Origin: Deinococcus planocerae
GTDB lineage: Bacteria > Deinococcota > Deinococci > Deinococcales > Deinococcaceae
Reading direction: 5' to 3'
NCBI RefSeq assembly: GCF_002869765.1
Contig: NZ_PNOR01000003.1
Coordinates: 1-64,000, forward strand
DNA: 64,000 bases
Notes under the pieces: model-generated
The model's input: the letters and a program-made list of their open reading frames with translations, nothing else
Database searches by the model: none
Told to the model about the DNA's origin: nothing
Shown here: positions 1 through 11,099 of the stretch, one piece after another
How the letters are laid out: each line of letters starts with the position of its first letter
Position numbering within the stretch: position 1 is the first letter of the stretch
Translations under genes and position numbers: made by a program

Positions 1-102
1 GTATCTGGGGAGGCAGGTGCGCTGCTTGGGATGGTCGAAGATTTTCAGACAAGGAGACAGGAAGTCGGAAAACGACCGCTGCCAGTTGTGGGGGACGGGC
101 AC
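1..102 (-). CDS. possible 5' end of a second transposase (IS701/IS4-like), partial
   Basis: The minus strand is open from a GTG at 102 to the window edge (34 codons). It reads like the N-terminus of IS701/IS4-type DDE transposases: a HNWQRSFSDFL stretch followed by a basic segment with a DHPKQR motif. No SD site is clear. A perfect hairpin (9-bp arms, GGGGCGGC core) at about 129-151 lies just upstream, between this frame and the IS630 fragment, as often seen near IS ends. I infer that this element inserted into the IS630 copy. It is only a short N-terminal piece, so the family call is tentative. Confidence 0.35.
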   Translation of the reverse strand, partial: MPVPHNWQRSFSDFLSPCLKIFDHPKQRTCLPRY

Positions 103-117
103 GCCTGCCAGGATCGG

Positions 118-390
118 TCACCACGGCCAGGGGCGGCTGAGCGCCGCCCCTGACTGACAAAGTCCTGCTAAACCATGTTCGACAAATTTACGTCGGATGT
201 TCGCTACCGTTGCGCTGTGAACATGTAACGCCGCTGCCACTTCATGATCGTGTTGTGCTTGATCGGCGTGTAACAGGATGCGGGCACGGGTCATCACCCG
301 TGCCCGCCCTGTCCCTTGCCTGACCAAGTGTTCAAGCTCCTGACGCTGCTCTTCATTGAGCCGAACTTCAAACCGTTTCCGCTGCCCCAT
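118..390 (-). pseudogene. IS630-family transposase, N-terminal fragment
   Basis: The 90-residue product has the helix-turn-helix N-terminus of IS630-family transposases: an LNEEQRQEL helix, RARILLHAD, then a recognition region VHSATVANIRRKFVEHGLAGL. The family is normally about 340 aa with a DDE catalytic domain. Here the reading ends just after the HTH in an unrelated tail encoded by a GC hairpin, and no DDE part follows. It is a broken copy, probably cut by another IS to its left. The outer end of the element may be near position 430 (a TA-containing CTAG), which fits the TA target preference of the family, but I cannot prove the boundary. Confidence 0.7.
129..151. repeat. perfect GC hairpin at IS junction
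   Basis: Nine-base arms (AGGGGCGGC and its complement) are separated by 5 nt. The hairpin sits where the IS630 homology stops and the next transposase-like frame begins. It could be a terminator protecting an IS from outside transcription, or part of an IS end. Confidence 0.5.
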
Positions 391-431
391 GTCCCACTTT
401 AGCTCTAATATCCCCTGTGGTCGTCCACTAG

Positions 432-601
432 TGCCCCAAGTGCTCGCTTTCGCGCAGGCACATCAGATCACGCTCGAACCCGGTTGGAAGGTCGAGGCCG
501 CCAGGCGCGTGAAGCAGCGCGTTCTCGAAGGGAAGAAGTTCGAGTTGACCGACAAGTACCTCTTGAGTTGGACCGGTCTGTTCGAGCGCTGGAACGCCTG
601 A
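432..601 (+). pseudogene. remnant of a host gene (C-terminal part), interrupted by IS
   Basis: This open stretch has mostly G/C third codon positions and gives a plausible C-terminus (ending in SWTGLFERWNA), but no start codon with a ribosome site. Its 5' side runs directly into the probable end of the IS630 element near 430. I do not recognise the family. The simplest reading is the tail of a gene that lost its front when the IS inserted. A chance open frame remains possible. Confidence 0.25.
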
Positions 602-603
602 CA

Positions 604-847
604 TCGCCACACGGAGGCCAGCGGCGTTTTCGCTTCAAAAACGGCAAGTATCTCCTCTGCCGTGGAGCTGGCAGTGCAAGCTTTGCCCCCAAAGCTATTT
701 AGCATCCAACATGTCGTTACACCGTCCCCTGTTGATCTAGCTGGCTCCCTAAGCGTGTAGAAGATGAGTAGGCCGGTGGCTGACACACAAAGTCCAGCTG
801 CCGACCTATTCATCTGGAAAACGACGTGTTCAGCTCGTCTTGACAAT
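604..847. other. intergenic stretch with an imperfect inverted repeat
   Basis: No gene is supported here. Base composition is less GC-rich than the flanks. An imperfect inverted repeat lies at 761-782 and 795-816 (arms AAGATGAGTAGG... and ...CCTATTCATCT, with a few mismatches; 12-nt loop). It could be an IS scar or the pilC terminator, since pilC ends at 848 on the minus strand. Confidence 0.4.
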
Positions 848-2070
<1,223 letters not shown>

Positions 2071-2075
2071 GCGCG

Positions 2076-2081
2076 AGTATA
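2076..2081 (-). promoter_or_regulatory. -10 box of a leaderless pilC promoter
   Basis: TATACT reads on the minus strand 7 nt before the pilC ATG. That spacing places +1 at or next to the A of the start codon. Confidence 0.6.
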
Positions 2082-2140
2082 GTCAGGGCCGTCTTGCGTC
2101 CGCCTTACAGCGCGGGCGCCGCGGGAAAGGGTGCCGGAGC

Positions 2141-2752
2141 GTGAGGGAGGACTGGACACACGAGGTCGCACGGGCCGCGCGGGTCATCGCCGCGGGCGGC
2201 GTGGTGGGCTACCCCACCGAGACCGTCTGGGGCCTCGCCGTGCGCCTGGACGCCGTGGAGCGCCTGTACGCCCTCAAGGGACGTGACCCCGACAAGCCCG
2301 TGCAGGTCTCGTGTGCGGACGCGGAGACGGCGCGCCCCCTGACCCTCGGCGGCGCCGCCTTCGACGCCCTGGCGGGGCTGTGGCCGGGTCCCGTCACGCT
2401 CGTGCTGCCCGCCGCTCCGGGCTGCCCGCCGGGTGTCGCGCCGGGAGGCTGGGTCGGCGTGCGGGTGCCCGACCACCCGGTCGCGCTCGCCCTGCTGCGG
2501 GAGTGCGGGGGTGCCCTCGCCACCACCAGCCTCAACCCCAGCGGGGCAGAGGCCGCGCGGACCCTCTCGCAGGCGCGGGCGTATGCTCTCGCGGACCTTC
2601 TGCTGCCGGACGGGGGCGTCCCGGCGTCGGGCACGGCGAGCACCGTCGTCCGGGTGGGGGCGGTTGGGCAGGGGGTCGAGGTGCTGCGCGAGGGGGCCGT
2701 GCCCGCCTCCCTGATCCGGGAGCGGCTGGAGGCCCGCGGGGTGGGGACGTGA
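2141..2752 (+). CDS. tsaC: L-threonylcarbamoyladenylate synthase (Sua5/YciO/YrdC family)
   Basis: The 203-aa protein makes threonylcarbamoyl-AMP from threonine, bicarbonate and ATP, the first step of the t6A37 modification of ANN-decoding tRNAs. The YrdC fold is recognisable: PTETVWGLA near residue 26, KGRDPDKPVQV for nucleotide and threonine binding, GLWPGPVTLVLPA, VRVPDHP and TTSLNPSG. The GTG start at 2141 gives the usual short YrdC length and has a GGAAAGG upstream. The frame is open far upstream, but that part is antisense to pilC. Its TGA overlaps the GTG of scpB (GTGA), so the two are translationally coupled. Confidence 0.92.
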   Translation: MREDWTHEVARAARVIAAGGVVGYPTETVWGLAVRLDAVERLYALKGRDPDKPVQVSCADAETARPLTLGGAAFDALAGLWPGPVTLVLPAAPGCPPGVAPGGWVGVRVPDHPVALALLRECGGALATTSLNPSGAEAARTLSQARAYALADLLLPDGGVPASGTASTVVRVGAVGQGVEVLREGAVPASLIRERLEARGVGT

Positions 2753-3282
2753 CGCCGCCCGGGACCCACGCCCTGATCGGCGCCGCGCTCCTCGCCGCGG
2801 GTCGGCCCGTCACCCGGCGCGAGGTCGCCGACCTGCTCGATCTGCCCGAGGAGGCCGCCGACCGCGCCGTGCGGGCCTTCGGGGAGGCGGTGGAGGGGGC
2901 GGGGCTGGGCTTCGTGGTGGAGGCGGTCGCGGGGGGCTACCGGCTGGTCGTGCCGCCGGGGCTGGCCGCGCGCCTCGCGCCCATCCTCGCGCCGCCCGCG
3001 CTGCCGCCCCTCAGCCCCGCCGCGCTGGAGGTGCTCGCCGTGATCGCCTACCGCCAGCCGGTCACGCGGGCCGAGATCGAGGCGATGCGCGGCGGCAGCG
3101 CGGGCACGGTCCTCACCCTTCAGGAGCGCGAACTCGTGAAGGTCGTGGGCCGCAGCCCCGCCGTCGGGGGGCCGCTGCTCTACGGCACGACCGAGAAGTT
3201 CCTGCTCGAATTCGGCCTGGGCAGCCTGCACGACCTCCCGCCGCTCGACGGCGCGGACTTCTCGCACCTCCTGCGCGGGTAG
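2749..3282 (+). CDS. scpB: segregation and condensation protein ScpB
   Basis: The 177-aa protein is a kleisin-associated winged-helix subunit of the SMC-ScpAB complex, which condenses and separates chromosomes. Two winged-helix units are visible. The second carries the family hallmark AALEVLAVIAYRQPVTRAEIE (about residues 85-105) and a YGTTEKFLLEFGL end. The GTG start overlaps the stop of the upstream gene. ScpA is not next to it in this window. Confidence 0.93.
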   Translation: MTPPGTHALIGAALLAAGRPVTRREVADLLDLPEEAADRAVRAFGEAVEGAGLGFVVEAVAGGYRLVVPPGLAARLAPILAPPALPPLSPAALEVLAVIAYRQPVTRAEIEAMRGGSAGTVLTLQERELVKVVGRSPAVGGPLLYGTTEKFLLEFGLGSLHDLPPLDGADFSHLLRG

Positions 3283-3384
3283 GCCCAGGCCCTCCCCCCC
3301 CTACCGGGCCGCTTGTGCGTTCGCGGCGTTCGTGAGAGAACGGGGGATCAGCGGCAGGGACTCCGGTCCAGCCCGCCTCTCCCC

Positions 3385-4155
3385 ATGACCCAATCCTCGG
3401 CCAGCCTCGAAACCTTCGACTTTCTGGAACTGCTCTCGCTGCTCGCCGGGCAGGGCCGCACGGGCGCGTTGCGGGTGGAGCGTCACGACGGGGCCTTCCA
3501 GGCGTGGCTGGAGGGCGGGCGCGTGCGGCACCTGGGCTGCGGGCCGGACCGGGGCGCCGCCGCGCTCGTGCGGGTGCTGCGCGAGCCGAGGGGCCGGTTC
3601 CACTTCGACGAGGGCCTCAGGCACCCCGGCCCCGGCCTCGACGCGAGCGTGGACGAGGTGGCCCTGGAGGCGCTCGCCGCCCTGCCCGTTCCCGAGCTGC
3701 CCTTTCCCGGCCCGGCGCGCGTGACGGCCCCGGAGCGCCTCGCGCGGCTGCGCTGGACCCTTCAGGAGCAAGACCTCCTCGGGCAGGTCGAGGCGGGCCG
3801 GCCCCTCTCGGAACTCGCGGGGAGCCCGGAGGCGCGGCGCCTGCTCGCGGGGCTCGTGCGCCTCGGGCTCCTCGCCCGCCGGGAGGTGCGGGTCGCCCGC
3901 CTCACCGTCTCCGTGACGCGGGAGGTGACGGGCGTCGCCGTCGTGGACGGCCTGATCTGGGAGCGCTGGCGCGAGGACCTCGCGCGGCACGTCGCCCACG
4001 TCGCCATCCGGGCCCCGAGCGGCGGGGTCGTCACCCTGCCCGTGCGCCCGGGGCCGAACCTCAGCACGCACCTGCTCGTGCCGCCCGAGGTTCTGCTGCG
4101 GGCCGGGCTGCGCGCGGGAGAGAGCGTGCTCGTCCGGCCCGCGCCGGGGGGCTGA
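3385..4155 (+). CDS. DUF4388 domain-containing protein
   Basis: The 256-aa protein begins with a DUF4388/PATAN-like module (ETFDFLELLSLLAGQGRTGALRVE, then a G-rich strand pair and a DEV segment), which in other bacteria occurs in signalling and gliding proteins. The C-terminal 110 residues are a separate region that I do not recognise, with no catalytic motif. The ATG at 3385 begins the conserved part. An upstream in-frame ATG at 3313 would add an unlikely Arg/Ser-rich leader. It lies between scpB and gatA with no clear functional link to either. Confidence 0.75.
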   Translation: MTQSSASLETFDFLELLSLLAGQGRTGALRVERHDGAFQAWLEGGRVRHLGCGPDRGAAALVRVLREPRGRFHFDEGLRHPGPGLDASVDEVALEALAALPVPELPFPGPARVTAPERLARLRWTLQEQDLLGQVEAGRPLSELAGSPEARRLLAGLVRLGLLARREVRVARLTVSVTREVTGVAVVDGLIWERWREDLARHVAHVAIRAPSGGVVTLPVRPGPNLSTHLLVPPEVLLRAGLRAGESVLVRPAPGG

Positions 4156-4211
4156 GCGCTCTTCACGGAGTTCTCTGCCCTGCGCGGTCCGCCCGCCGGG
4201 GGGCCCGCGGC

Positions 4212-4217
4212 TACACT
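4212..4217 (+). promoter_or_regulatory. -10 box of a leaderless gatA promoter
   Basis: TACACT ends 7 nt before the gatA ATG, and there is no SD-like sequence in between. Confidence 0.6.
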
Positions 4218-4224
4218 GGGTCCT

Positions 4225-5706
4225 ATGCCGGACGCCCTCCCCACCGCCGCCGAGCTCGCCCGCGCCGTGCAGGCGCGCGAAACGACCCCGCAGGCCCTCC
4301 TCGAAGCCGCCCGCGCCCGCGCCGAGGCCGCCCGCGACCTCAACGCCCTGATCAGCCTGAACGGGCGCGCGGACGAGCAGGCCGCCCGGGTCCAGGCCCG
4401 GCTGGAGGCGGGGGAGACGCTGCCCCTGGCAGGCGTCCCGGTCGTCGTGAAGGACAACCTCAACGTGACGGGCACCCGCACGACCTGCGGCAGCCGCATC
4501 CTGGCGAACTACGTCTCCCCCTACGACGCGACCGTGGTGGAGCGCCTGAGCAATGCCGGGGCCGTTACCGTCGGCAAGGCGAATATGGACGAGTTCGCGA
4601 TGGGGTCGAGCAACGAGAGCAGCGCCGCCGGGCCCGCCCTCAACCCCTGGGACCCGGAGCGGGTGCCCGGCGGCAGCAGCGGGGGGAGCGCCGTGGCCGT
4701 CGCCGCGAACGTCACGCCCGTCAGCCTCGGCAGCGACACCGGGGGCAGCGTGCGCCAGCCCGCCGCCTTCACGGGGGTGTACGGCCTCAAGCCCACCTAC
4801 GGGCGGGTCAGCCGCTACGGCCTCGTCGCCTTCGCCAGCAGCCTCGACCAGATCGGCCCCTTCGCGCGCACGGCGGAGGACCTCGCCCTGATGATGAACG
4901 TGATCGCCGGGCACGACCCGCGCGACGCGACCAGCCTCGACGCGCCCCCCGCCTTCCGCGCGGGCACCCCGGACGAGTTGCGAGGTTTGAAAGTCGGCGT
5001 GATCCGCGAGAGCCTGGGGGGCAACACGCCGGGGGTGGAGGCGGTGCTGGAGGAGACCCTGGCCGCCCTGCGGGATGCGGGAGCGACCGTCTCCGAGGTG
5101 AGCGTCCCCACCGTGCGGCACGCCATCGCCGCCTACTACCTGATCGCCACCCCCGAGGCCAGCTCCAACCTCGCCCGCTACGACGGCATGGTGTACGGCG
5201 AGCGCGCCCCGGCCCCCGACGTGGTGACGAGCATGACCCGGGCGCGCGAGCGGGGCTTCGGGCGCGAGGTCAAGCGCCGCATCCTGCTCGGGACGTATGC
5301 GCTCTCCAGCGGCTACTACGACGCCTACTACTCCAAGGCGATGAAGGTCCGCCGGTTGATCGCCCAGGACTTCAGCCGGGTGCTGGCGGACGTCGACCTG
5401 CTCGTGACTCCGACGAGCCCCTTCCCCGCCTTCCGCCGCGGCGAGAGGACGAGCGACCCCCTCGCCATGTACGCCGCCGACGTGGACACGGTGGCGGTCA
5501 ACCTCGCGGGACTCCCGGCCCTGAGCGTGCCCGCCGGGTTCGAGACGGTGGACGGGGTGCGGCTGCCCGTCGGCATCCAGTTCATCGCGCCCGCCCTCAA
5601 GGACGAGTTGCTCGTCACGCTGGCGGGCGGGCTGGAGGGCGTCGGGGCGGTGCGGGCCGAGGTGGCGCCGGGGTACGCGCGCACGTCCGACCCGGTGGGC
5701 GGGTAG
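4225..5706 (+). CDS. gatA: Asp-tRNA(Asn)/Glu-tRNA(Gln) amidotransferase subunit A
   Basis: The 493-aa amidase subunit of GatCAB releases ammonia from glutamine, which is used to convert Glu-tRNA(Gln) or Asp-tRNA(Asn). The amidase-signature triad is complete: Lys76 (VVVKDNLN), cis-Ser151 (PGGSSGGS) and nucleophile Ser175 (DTGGSVRQP). The spacing equals that of characterised GatA proteins. Length is normal. gatB and gatC are not adjacent; in many bacteria the three are scattered. The ATG at 4225 is preceded by a -10 box rather than a ribosome site. Confidence 0.96.
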   Translation: MPDALPTAAELARAVQARETTPQALLEAARARAEAARDLNALISLNGRADEQAARVQARLEAGETLPLAGVPVVVKDNLNVTGTRTTCGSRILANYVSPYDATVVERLSNAGAVTVGKANMDEFAMGSSNESSAAGPALNPWDPERVPGGSSGGSAVAVAANVTPVSLGSDTGGSVRQPAAFTGVYGLKPTYGRVSRYGLVAFASSLDQIGPFARTAEDLALMMNVIAGHDPRDATSLDAPPAFRAGTPDELRGLKVGVIRESLGGNTPGVEAVLEETLAALRDAGATVSEVSVPTVRHAIAAYYLIATPEASSNLARYDGMVYGERAPAPDVVTSMTRARERGFGREVKRRILLGTYALSSGYYDAYYSKAMKVRRLIAQDFSRVLADVDLLVTPTSPFPAFRRGERTSDPLAMYAADVDTVAVNLAGLPALSVPAGFETVDGVRLPVGIQFIAPALKDELLVTLAGGLEGVGAVRAEVAPGYARTSDPVGG

Positions 5707-5712
5707 ACCCGT

Positions 5713-6585
5713 TCAGCCCAGATTGCGGCGCAGGAAGACCCGCACCACGTCCAGAAACGCCTCCGGTTCCTCCACGAAGGGCATGTGGCCGCTTTCCTCG
5801 AAGATGTGAAGTTGGCTCTGGGGAATGCGGGCCGCCATCAGCTCACTCGCCTCCGGCGGACAGGTGCGGTCGTGCCGCCCGGCGAGGACGAGCAGCGGCT
5901 GGGTCACCCGGTCCAGGCGGTCCTCCACCTCGATCCCGCCGTACCCGGCCACGCTGAACTGACGCAGCACGTCCGGGGCGTAGCGGGGTCCGGCGGCCTC
6001 CACCCGTGCCTCGTAGGCCGCGATGCGGGAGTCGCGCGGGTCGGTGAAGTGCCAGGGCATCTGCTCGTGCATCAGGCGGGCGAGGTCGGCCTCCGTCCGC
6101 ACGTTCGCCTCGTTCGCCCAGGAGGTCTGCACCTGCTCTCTGAGGTCGGGCGGCTCGAAGCTCTGGAGCCGCTGCGGGATGTCCTCCAACCAGCGGGCGG
6201 ACCCCACCCCGCAGCAGACGACCGTGGCTGCCGCGGCGCCGGGGTGCTCCACCGCGTGTTGCAGCGCCACGAAGGCCCCGTACGAGTGCCCGAACACGGC
6301 GTAGCGGGGAGCTCCCAGCGCGCGGGCGACGCTACCCACGTCGGCGGCCATCTGCTCCAGGGTCCAGGTCTCGGCGGGCGCGTCCCGGTCGCTGCGGCCC
6401 TGCGCCCGCTCGTCGAGCAGCACCAGCCGCACGGTGTCCGTCAGGGGGTCGAGGTAGTCCGCGAATTCGGTGTGATCGAGCCCCGGCCCGCCGTGCAGCA
6501 TGATCAGGGGAGGGAGGTCGGCGGGTCCCCGCAAGACGGCGTGCAGCCGGGTGTCGCCCACGTCGAGCCGCCGAGGTTCGTCCAT
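5713..6585 (-). CDS. alpha/beta-fold hydrolase, proline-iminopeptidase-like
   Basis: The 290-aa protein has the oxyanion loop HGGPG (31-35), the nucleophile elbow GHSYG with Ser101, a late Asp in AGRHD and a His in ESGHMPFVEEP. HGGPG and the cap between the elbow and the Asp resemble proline iminopeptidases and related esterases. The real substrate cannot be read from the sequence. It is convergent with gatA (6-bp gap). TACACT (6592-6597) is 6 nt before the ATG. Confidence 0.85.
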   Translation of the reverse strand: MDEPRRLDVGDTRLHAVLRGPADLPPLIMLHGGPGLDHTEFADYLDPLTDTVRLVLLDERAQGRSDRDAPAETWTLEQMAADVGSVARALGAPRYAVFGHSYGAFVALQHAVEHPGAAAATVVCCGVGSARWLEDIPQRLQSFEPPDLREQVQTSWANEANVRTEADLARLMHEQMPWHFTDPRDSRIAAYEARVEAAGPRYAPDVLRQFSVAGYGGIEVEDRLDRVTQPLLVLAGRHDRTCPPEASELMAARIPQSQLHIFEESGHMPFVEEPEAFLDVVRVFLRRNLG

Positions 6586-6604
6586 GCCCCCAGTGTAAGG
6601 GGAG

Positions 6605-7537
6605 CTAGGCCCACGCCCGCACCACCCGCAGCGCCTCCCCGTCCCCGTCCACGACCGCGACGAGGGTACCGTCCAGGGTGACGACGTGCCGCCCCACCGC
6701 CTCGTGCGTGGGCCGCTTGCCCTGCCGCAGCTCGCGCGCCAGCCGCTCGTCCGCCTCGATGCGCGGGAAGTCGAGCGCGGCGAGATCGGAAATCCCCTCC
6801 GCTTCGGCCAAATTTTCGACGCTCACCGCGTCCGCGAGGTCATAGCGGCCCACCCGTGTGCGGACCAGACCTGCCAGATGGGCTGGAACGCCGAGCGCCG
6901 CTCCCAGGTCCCGGGCGAGCGAGCGGAGGTACGTTCCGCTCCCCACTCGGGCGCGCACGAGCAGGGTGGGAAAGTGGCCCAGGGGCGGCGGCAGGGTGAA
7001 GGTGCGGCCCTCCGGGTCCGGTGTCCAGCCCGCCTCACCACGGGAGAAGGTGTGGGGTGAGTCCTCCACGCTGGGGTACACCCCCAGCAGTTCCAGCGAG
7101 TGGATGACGACGTTGCGGGCGGGCAGGTCGAGTTCGCCCCCCGAGCGCGCGACCGCGTAGGCCCGTTTTCCTCCGACCTGTACGGCGCTGTATTGGGGCG
7201 GCACCTGCGTCTGCGGGCCCAGGAAGCCCGCCAGCACGCTCGTGACCTCCGCCTCGGTGGGTGGCGCGACCTCCACCACCTCCCCGAGCGGCCCCTCCGC
7301 GTCGAGGGTGGGCGTCCCGGCCCCCAGGCTGATCCAGGCGAGGTAATCCTTGGAGTCGGCTTCCATGAACTGCACGACTTTGGTGGAGTCGTCCACGCAC
7401 AAGACGAGCACGCCGGTCGCCAGCGGGTCGAGGGTGCCCGTGTGGCCCACCCGCCGGGTGCCCCTCGCCCGCCGCGCCCGGTTCACCACGTCGTGCGAGG
7501 TCAGGCGCAGGGGTTTGTCCACGGCGATCACCGGCAT
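6605..7537 (-). CDS. truB: tRNA pseudouridine(55) synthase TruB
   Basis: The 310-aa enzyme makes the T-loop pseudouridine 55. It shows VDKPLRLTSHDVV, the catalytic GHTGTLDPLATGVL with its Asp, a QVPPQYSAV motif, KRAYAVAR and GSGTYLRSLARDLG. A PUA-like C-terminus follows (about 245-310). The ATG at 7537 starts the conserved region; longer upstream frame is antisense to the MFS gene. TACCCT (7545-7550) is 7 nt upstream, so it is probably leaderless. It is divergent from the MFS gene, with under 100 bp shared. Confidence 0.94.
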   Translation of the reverse strand: MPVIAVDKPLRLTSHDVVNRARRARGTRRVGHTGTLDPLATGVLVLCVDDSTKVVQFMEADSKDYLAWISLGAGTPTLDAEGPLGEVVEVAPPTEAEVTSVLAGFLGPQTQVPPQYSAVQVGGKRAYAVARSGGELDLPARNVVIHSLELLGVYPSVEDSPHTFSRGEAGWTPDPEGRTFTLPPPLGHFPTLLVRARVGSGTYLRSLARDLGAALGVPAHLAGLVRTRVGRYDLADAVSVENLAEAEGISDLAALDFPRIEADERLARELRQGKRPTHEAVGRHVVTLDGTLVAVVDGDGEALRVVRAWA

Positions 7538-7634
7538 GGGAGGCAGGGTAGCAGGGGCAGGGCCAGTGCCTCTCAGGGTTCGGGGGTGCCGCCGCTCCGA
7601 TCCCGCGGAGTCCCGCCCGGCATACTGGCCGCCT

Positions 7635-8882
7635 ATGCCCCGCGTTCCCCTCATCGAAGTCCTGCGGACCCGGCCCGCCTTCGCGCGGCTGTGGCTGGGG
7701 GCGCTCGTCTCGGGGCTGGGGGACACGCTGAGCTGGCTGGCCCTGACGTGGTTCGTGCTGGAGCGCACGGACGGGGGAGCGTCGGTGGGCGTCTTGTTGC
7801 TGTGCTTCGCGCTGCCCGCCGTCGTCACGGGGCCGCTGTGGGGCCGGGCCCTCGACCGTGCCCAGCCCGCGCCCCTGATGGGGCTGGACAACCTCGCCCG
7901 CGCGGGGCTCATCGCCCTGATCCCACTTCTCGACGCGCTGGGCGTTCTGGAGATGTGGATGGTCTTCGTGGTCGCGGCCCTGATGGGCGCCCTCGCCCCC
8001 GCGACGCAGATCGGCGCGCGGCTCTTCGTGCCCGCCCTCCTCCCCGACGACGAGCTGGAGCAGGGCAACGCCGCGTACAGCCTGACGACCCAGGTGCCCA
8101 CCGTGTTCGGCCCGGCGCTCGCGGGGCTGCTCGTGGCCGCGTGGGGGGCGCCGCGGGCTCTCCTCGTGGACGCGCTCACCTTCGTGTTCATGGCGTGGGC
8201 CTTGCGGGGGATGCCGCGCCTGCCCCGGGGCGGACGGACGGAAGACCGGTGGGGAGCGGCCCGCGCTCAGCGCTGGACGCCCACCGTGCTGGCGACCCTG
8301 GGGCTCACCACGCTCTTCTACTTCGTGTATGGGCCGCTGGAGGCCGCCCTCCCCGTCTTCGCCCGGGAGGACCTGGGCACCGGGCCGCAGGGGTACGGGG
8401 CGCTGTGGTCGGCGCTGGGGGTGGGGAGCCTCTTCGGGACGCTGCTCGTCGGTCTTCTCAGCCGCGCCTTCCCGGTCGGCCTCACCCTGGCGGGCATCAT
8501 GGCGCTGTGGGGGGTGGCCGTGGTGGGGCTGGCGCTGACGCCGGGGGTGGGCCCCGCGCTCGCCGTCATGTTCGCGGGCGGGCTGATCTGGGGGCCTTAC
8601 ACCGCGCTCGAAACGACCCTGCTCCAGCGCAGCGTGCCGTCCGGGGAGCATGGCCGCCTCTTCGGCGTGCGGGCGATGCTGCTCGGCCCGGCGGCGCCCC
8701 TGGGAACGGCGCTCGGCGGGCTGCTCCTGATCGGGTGGCGGGCCGAGTGGGTGATCGCCCTGTCGGGGCTGGGGTGCGTGCTCGGGGCCCTGGCGGCGCT
8801 GCCGTGGCTGAGGCGGCGGGGCGCGGAAGCGGGCGAACCCGGCGACGGGCTGAGCCTGGGGCGCCCGCCCCGCGTACACTGA
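7635..8882 (+). CDS. MFS transporter
   Basis: The 415-aa integral membrane protein has about 11-12 predicted helices and belongs to the MFS drug/siderophore-exporter type. It starts PRVPLIEVLRTRPAFARLW, then LGALVSGLGDTLSWLALTWFVLERT, with the cytoplasmic loop after helix 2 (GRALDRAQP) in the place of the A-motif. The substrate is unknown. A weak -10 (CATACT, 7621-7626) lies 8 nt before the ATG. The next gene starts 5 bp after its stop, so they are probably co-transcribed. Confidence 0.85.
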   Translation: MPRVPLIEVLRTRPAFARLWLGALVSGLGDTLSWLALTWFVLERTDGGASVGVLLLCFALPAVVTGPLWGRALDRAQPAPLMGLDNLARAGLIALIPLLDALGVLEMWMVFVVAALMGALAPATQIGARLFVPALLPDDELEQGNAAYSLTTQVPTVFGPALAGLLVAAWGAPRALLVDALTFVFMAWALRGMPRLPRGGRTEDRWGAARAQRWTPTVLATLGLTTLFYFVYGPLEAALPVFAREDLGTGPQGYGALWSALGVGSLFGTLLVGLLSRAFPVGLTLAGIMALWGVAVVGLALTPGVGPALAVMFAGGLIWGPYTALETTLLQRSVPSGEHGRLFGVRAMLLGPAAPLGTALGGLLLIGWRAEWVIALSGLGCVLGALAALPWLRRRGAEAGEPGDGLSLGRPPRVH

Positions 8883-8887
8883 CGGGC

Positions 8888-9255
8888 GTGTTGCGGGCCG
8901 CGTTCTGGTTGACGGCGCTGGTGTTCTTGCCAGTCGGGCTGTTCCTGTATTTCCTTCCCCCCACGGCGGCCACCCTGCTGGGGGTCTCGCCGCTGTGGCT
9001 CGCGCGGGTGGCGGGCGGCGTGCTCGCCGCGTGGGGGGCCTACCTGCTCGTGGCGGGCGTCCGGGCCGACGAGGGTTCGGTCTTCCCCCTCGCCGCCGGG
9101 AACCTCCTCACCGTCGCCGCCCTCGTGCCGCCCGCCCTGCGGCTCCAGGACACCCTGCCCGCTCCCCTGCGCACCGCGATGCTCGCCCTGGCGCTCGCCC
9201 TGGCCCTGCTCGCGGTGGTGGCCCTCCTCGCCGTGCCCCCCCGCCGGAGCCGCCT

Positions 9256-9259
<4 letters not shown>
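8888..9259 (+). CDS. small four-helix membrane protein
   Basis: The 123-aa product has four hydrophobic segments (about 5-25, 38-58, 67-85 and 96-117) and nothing else. I do not recognise a named family. The GTG at 8888 gives a start directly before the first helix. It is packed between the MFS gene (5 bp) and the pseudouridine synthase (GTGA overlap), so it is part of a three-gene transcript. Confidence 0.7.
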
Positions 9260-10038
<779 letters not shown>

Positions 10039-10135
10039 CTCGGGGAAGGGTGCGGGGTCCGTGGGAAACTGGGGCGAAGGCTCGAAGCCTGAGCCCGGGC
10101 TCCGCTCCCCACGGACCACTTTCCTCTCGCCCTGC

Positions 10136-10141
10136 TACACT
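10136..10141 (+). promoter_or_regulatory. -10 box of the rnpB promoter
   Basis: TACACT ends 5 nt before the first paired base of the RNase P RNA, the expected spacing to +1. A weak -35-like GGACCA is at 10113-10118. Confidence 0.6.
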
Positions 10142-10146
10142 CTCCG

Positions 10147-10580
<434 letters not shown>

Positions 10581-10589
10581 CCCACAGAG

Positions 10590-10620
10590 CCCGCCGCCCC
10601 CCTTCCCGTGGGGCGGCGGG
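10590..10620 (+). terminator. rnpB terminator hairpin
   Basis: A perfect 11-bp GC stem (CCCGCCGCCCC, loop of 9, then its complement) is followed by TT. The U-run is weak, but position and stem strength fit a terminator for rnpB. Confidence 0.7.
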
Positions 10621-10674
10621 TTCAGGCTGGGGAAGCGAGGAAGGAAGGCGGGCCTGGCTCACCCCGCCCGCTCG

Positions 10675-11028
10675 CTACCTCCTCCGGGCGTCGAGGGCGG
10701 CCACCACGAAGCCCGCGATCAGGAGCGCGCCCCCCACGGGCGTGACCGCGCCCAGCCAGCGCAGCCCGGTCAGCGAGAGGACGTACAGGGTGCCGCTGAA
10801 GATCACGGCGCCCGCGAGCAGAAGGCCCGGCGCACGCCGCTGCCCGGACTGGAGCCCGAGGGCGATGAGGGCCAGGGCCGCGTACATCTGGTAACGCACG
10901 CCCGTCTCGAAATTGGCGAGGGCGCCGGGGCCGAGCCGCTCGCGCAGGGCGTGGGCGCCGAACGCCCCGAGGGCCACGCCGATGGCCGCGAGGAGCGCGC
11001 CCGCGGCGGTGGGGTTGAGGCTTCGCAT
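10675..11028 (-). CDS. DUF423 family membrane protein
   Basis: The 117-aa protein has four hydrophobic helices with the DUF423 (YgdD-like) signatures GALLAAIGVALGAFGAHALRE at the N-terminus and FSGTLYVLSLTG in the third helix. No biochemical function is established for the family. TAGCCT (11035-11040) sits 6 nt before the ATG. It is convergent with rnpB. Confidence 0.85.
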   Translation of the reverse strand: MRSLNPTAAGALLAAIGVALGAFGAHALRERLGPGALANFETGVRYQMYAALALIALGLQSGQRRAPGLLLAGAVIFSGTLYVLSLTGLRWLGAVTPVGGALLIAGFVVAALDARRR

Positions 11029-11099
11029 GGGCCGAGGCTACGCGGGGGGCGGGTGGGAGTTTGTCCCCACCGCCCCCCGCGCTTGGCCCGGGTCCGGGT

